Shown: positions 61,274-64,000 of the stretch, one piece after another
How the letters are laid out: the number at the start of each line of letters is the position of its first letter
Position numbering within the stretch: position 1 is the stretch's first letter
Source of the DNA: Paenibacillus thiaminolyticus
GTDB taxonomy: Bacteria > Bacillota > Bacilli > Paenibacillales > Paenibacillaceae
Reading direction: 5' to 3'
Assembly: GCF_007066085.1 (NCBI RefSeq)
Contig: NZ_CP041405.1
Span: 1,054,001-1,118,000 of the forward strand
Length of the DNA: 64,000 nt
Program-made: the position numbers and the translations under genes
The notes under the pieces: generated by a model
Seen by the model: the letters and a program-made list of their open reading frames with translations, nothing else
Databases searched by the model: none
Told to the model about the DNA's origin: nothing

Positions 61274-63042
61274 GCTCTCACCTGCTCTCTCATGCCTGCC
61301 GCAGCGCCCTGCAACTGGTCAGCATATTGAATATGGTAGACATCCTGATAAGTGCCCGGCACCTGAATCAATTCGTCGTGCGTGCCGCGTTGAATAATCT
61401 CACCCTTGTCGAGGACGATAATCTCATCCGCATGGCGCAGAGAAGAAATGCGATGCGCGATGATGAATACCGTGCGCCCCTTCATCACCTCTTGGAAGCC
61501 GGCTTGAATCTCATGCTCAGTCTCCATGTCTACGGCACTGGTCGCATCATCAAGAATAAGCACCTTCGGATCCTTCAGCAGCGCTCGAGCGATCGCGATC
61601 CGCTGCTTCTGGCCTCCGGAGAGGCCGAGTCCGCGTTCCCCGACAATCGTATCGTAGCCGAGCGGGAACTCCATGATGAAGTCATGCGCCTTAGACAGCT
61701 TGGCTACCCGAATGACATCCTCCATCGTCACGTCATCGCGCCCGTAGGCGATATTATTATAAATGGAAGAAGAGAACAGGAACGTCTCCTGGAATACGGC
61801 CGCCATCTGGGTGCGCAGACTTTGAATATCCACATTACGGATATCCTGCCCATCCAACATAATGCTTCCCTGCTTCACGTCATAGGCCCGCATCAACAGC
61901 TGGATAATCGTCGTTTTCCCCGAACCGGTTCCACCGAGAAGACCGATGACCTTGCCGGGCTCCGCATCAATCGTCACATTGCGGATGGCGTCCACATCGC
62001 CTTCATAGCGGAATGTCACGTCATTGAACTGGACATGGCCTGTGACCTGGCTGTCATTGAGCACAATCGCATCCTTCCGGTTCTCAACGTCTACCGGCGT
62101 GTCCAGAAGTTCCAGCACCCGTTCGCCGGACGCTTTCGATTGTGTATAGTTGTTAATATGGAAGCCGACGCCCCACATTGGTCCGATAATGTACCAGATC
62201 ATGCTGAAGAACGATACCAGTTCACCAAGAGACATTGAACGGTTGATAACCTTCGTTCCCCCAACCGCGATGAGGAGTACGATACAGAAGCAGGCCAGCA
62301 TTTCCATTAAGGGAAAATAACGCCCCCATAAGGTCGATGCATAGATTTGGTTTGCCTTGTACGCCTCGTTCCGATCCGAGAACTTATCGACTTCATGGCT
62401 CTCGCGCGCGAACGATTTGACAGTGCGCACACCGGTAATATTCTCCTGGACCGCCGTCGTCAATTGGCTGAATGCAATCCGCATTTCCCGGAAAGCCGGA
62501 TGAATTTTGGATTCGAAGCGGAAGGCAACGAACACGAGCAGCGGAATGGAGACAAGGGTAGTTAGCGTTAACCCCCAATCGATCGAAAACATCATCGCCG
62601 CGCCGAAGACCACCATCAGCACCATATTCAGGATCTGAGCGAACCCGAATCCGATAAAGTTGCGAATCGCTTCCAAATCGGCGGTCAGGCGAGACATCAG
62701 GTCGCCGGTTCTTGCTTTGTCATAATAGCGGAATGATAAAAATTGCAGCTTGCGATAGCAGGCGCCCCTCATTTCATAGGCCACATGATTCCCCAGGCGT
62801 CCGCCAAAAAATCCGTGCATAAATTGCAAAATGCCTTTGATGCTGACAACGACGACTACCGTTATGGCCAGCCAAGGCACCAATTCGAACCGCTTTTTTG
62901 CTATCACGTCGTCGATTAGAATGCGCAGCAGATTGGGATAAACCAATCCGAGCGCCGTCGCGACAATCAAGCAAAACACCGATGCGAACAGCAGGCCTCG
63001 TTTGGGCCAGTAGAACGAGCCGAGCTGTTTGAAGACGTTCAT
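61270..63042 (-). CDS. Multidrug ABC half-transporter with degenerate ATP site (BmrC/YheI-like)
   Basis: 590 residues. Six membrane helices in the first 310 residues; ATPase with Walker A GGTGSGKTTIIQL, signature GLGLSGGQKQRIAIARAL and Walker B VLILDDATSAVD, where Asp replaces the catalytic Glu. That substitution is the mark of the non-canonical half in heterodimers. The order (degenerate half first) equals yheI-yheH in B. subtilis. There is no leader peptide ORF that I can support. Confidence 0.88.
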   Translation of the reverse strand: MNVFKQLGSFYWPKRGLLFASVFCLIVATALGLVYPNLLRILIDDVIAKKRFELVPWLAITVVVVVSIKGILQFMHGFFGGRLGNHVAYEMRGACYRKLQFLSFRYYDKARTGDLMSRLTADLEAIRNFIGFGFAQILNMVLMVVFGAAMMFSIDWGLTLTTLVSIPLLVFVAFRFESKIHPAFREMRIAFSQLTTAVQENITGVRTVKSFARESHEVDKFSDRNEAYKANQIYASTLWGRYFPLMEMLACFCIVLLIAVGGTKVINRSMSLGELVSFFSMIWYIIGPMWGVGFHINNYTQSKASGERVLELLDTPVDVENRKDAIVLNDSQVTGHVQFNDVTFRYEGDVDAIRNVTIDAEPGKVIGLLGGTGSGKTTIIQLLMRAYDVKQGSIMLDGQDIRNVDIQSLRTQMAAVFQETFLFSSSIYNNIAYGRDDVTMEDVIRVAKLSKAHDFIMEFPLGYDTIVGERGLGLSGGQKQRIAIARALLKDPKVLILDDATSAVDMETEHEIQAGFQEVMKGRTVFIIAHRISSLRHADEIIVLDKGEIIQRGTHDELIQVPGTYQDVYHIQYADQLQGAAAGMREQVRA

Positions 63043-63392
63043 CGGACTTCTCCTCCCTAACTATCTTTCGTGGTGGCTGCTCAAACCATCTGTCCCCGCC
63101 GACGCGGCACACCGGAACGAATCGGAAGGCAAACATTTTGAACGCGCACTCATTAGATGTATTGCAGTTTATCATCGGCCCCATCCAACGGCAAAACGGC
63201 AATTCGCTCATAATTCCGGCTATGACTTCCTATTTCGAGAATTCAGATAACGAATCCGATGATCTCTTTTAAATCATCTGATTTCCTTCGATCCTAGCCG
63301 CTAGAGACACAATAACGCTTACCCCGTTCATACGTGGTAAGCGTTATCTTCGAATTGATGCCTTTTTGATATAGAAACCCGTTCAACTCATC
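63043..63392. other. Intergenic region upstream of the exporter operon
   Basis: No gene. It should hold the exporter promoter; I see no clear -10/-35 pair. A strong hairpin lies at 63312-63347. Confidence 0.4.
63312..63347. terminator. Strong hairpin after the dynamin-like gene
   Basis: ATAACGCTTACC and GGTAAGCGTTAT form a perfect 12-bp stem with a 12-nt loop, 45 bp past the stop at 63393. The T-run is weak. Confidence 0.65.
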
Positions 63393-64000
63393 TCATTCCA
63401 ACGTGCGCCGCACCGCCTCGATCGCTTCACGCAGCGGCTCGGCGTCATAGTCCGTCCGCGATGCTTCATCAAGACGCTCGGCATGGGCGCGAAGCGCATC
63501 CTCCCATTGTCCGCGCAACAGTTGGGCGGTCTGGCCCATCTGCTGCAGCGCATGTTCCGCGAACGCGTCGCGATGGTCGCGCACGGTCAGTTGAATCGCC
63601 TGCGACGCTTTCTCTTCGAGCGCCTGACGAAGCGCATCGCGCCCTCCTCCTTCGAAGAAGGCTTTGGCATTGCGGAAATAAGAGCGCAGCCAGCGGACCG
63701 ATACGTCCGCAGGTTCGGCAGGCTCTTGTACCTCCGGCGTCGGCCACGACTCCAGCGGTTCCGCTGCCAAGGCGAAGCCGGGAAGCTGCTGCTCGCAATG
63801 CTCGAGCAGACGCGCACGCTGTGCCTGCACGATCCGCTTGGCCGTCTGCTCCAACCGAAGCGACGTCGCGTACAGCTCATTGGACAGCTCCTTGCGGAAC
63901 AGACGCAGCCATTCGCGGTAACACCGCTCCAGCGCGGCGTCGCCGCCGCGAGCATCCTGCCGCAGAGAGGCCGGATTGAACGCGTATGCAAAGCTGTCAT
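63393..64000 (-). CDS. C-terminal part of a probable dynamin-like protein (cut by window edge)
   Basis: About 202 residues are visible in frame, running past the right edge without a start. The text (LERCYREWLRLFRKELSNEL, LYATSLRLEQTAKRIVQAQR, then a helical, Glu/Ala/Arg-rich tail ending EAIEAVRRTLE) suits the stalk end of large bacterial dynamins such as DynA. No GTPase motif is inside the window, so the assignment is tentative. The ATG at 63854 is internal. Confidence 0.45.
   Translation of the reverse strand, partial: DSFAYAFNPASLRQDARGGDAALERCYREWLRLFRKELSNELYATSLRLEQTAKRIVQAQRARLLEHCEQQLPGFALAAEPLESWPTPEVQEPAEPADVSVRWLRSYFRNAKAFFEGGGRDALRQALEEKASQAIQLTVRDHRDAFAEHALQQMGQTAQLLRGQWEDALRAHAERLDEASRTDYDAEPLREAIEAVRRTLE

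Overview
The window is a piece of a spore-forming Firmicutes chromosome, most likely Paenibacillus or a close relative. Sporulation genes (cotE, spoVK, a YjcZ-type peptide), a LexA/YneA SOS pair, GlnR/GlnA, Hfq-MiaA, MutS/MutL and topoisomerase IV are all present. Their order (glnA-glnR-ynbB-hflX-spoVK, hfq-miaA, mutL-mutS, cotE) echoes the Bacillus subtilis arrangement, but protein composition, richer GC in coding regions and accessory genes point to Paenibacillaceae. I see no rRNA, tRNA or CRISPR array.

Layout. 0.2-9.4 kb: RNase Z, cobalamin-dependent methionine synthase divergent from an acireductone dioxygenase, a YtkA-like lipoprotein with an Fnr/CRP-type box, a HAD hydrolase, a DUF896 protein and the divergent yneA/lexA pair with several SOS boxes. 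9.4-16.6 kb: an accessory, decayed segment. It holds a broken short-chain dehydrogenase, small spore-type peptides, a two-gene unit ending in an O-methyltransferase behind TTGTATACAA palindromes, remnants of IS1182-type transposases, two 150-160 bp MITE-like elements, two kinds of short repeat and a ruined tyrosine integrase. The 13653-16610 part is bounded by 54-bp direct repeats, one of which is the 3' end of glnA, so it reads as the carcass of an integrative element that used glnA as its target. 16.6-35.1 kb: a core block on the minus strand (glnA, glnR, ynbB-like, hflX, spoVK, ydcF-like, class A PBP, hfq, miaA, an rsmJ/ypiP-like methyltransferase, mutL, mutS, a phiEco32-type amidoligase-like protein, cotE).

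35.5-50 kb: an aromatic acid exporter-like protein, a SsuABC/TauABC-like importer, an M32 carboxypeptidase, a HesB-like protein with a beta-carbonic anhydrase facing a COG0523 GTPase, a PadR regulator with a textbook operator inside its own promoter, DUF309, YxcD-type and Tim44-like small proteins, an orphan OmpR-type regulator, two RNA-modification enzymes and a CapA-type lipoprotein. 50-64 kb: a MarR regulator, a 56-residue protein, parC-parE, an ABC exporter pair, an SGNH hydrolase, a 1.1-kb non-coding stretch with a dispersed 22-bp repeat family, a heterodimeric multidrug ABC exporter (BmrCD type) and the tail of a probable dynamin-like protein cut by the window edge.

The strongest candidates for something not already catalogued are the amidoligase-like gene lodged between cotE and mutS, the glnA-targeting relic element with its MITEs and hairpin repeats, the repeat family at 58.5-59.3 kb with a promoter-like sequence at its edge, and the 12.4-13.4 kb operon.
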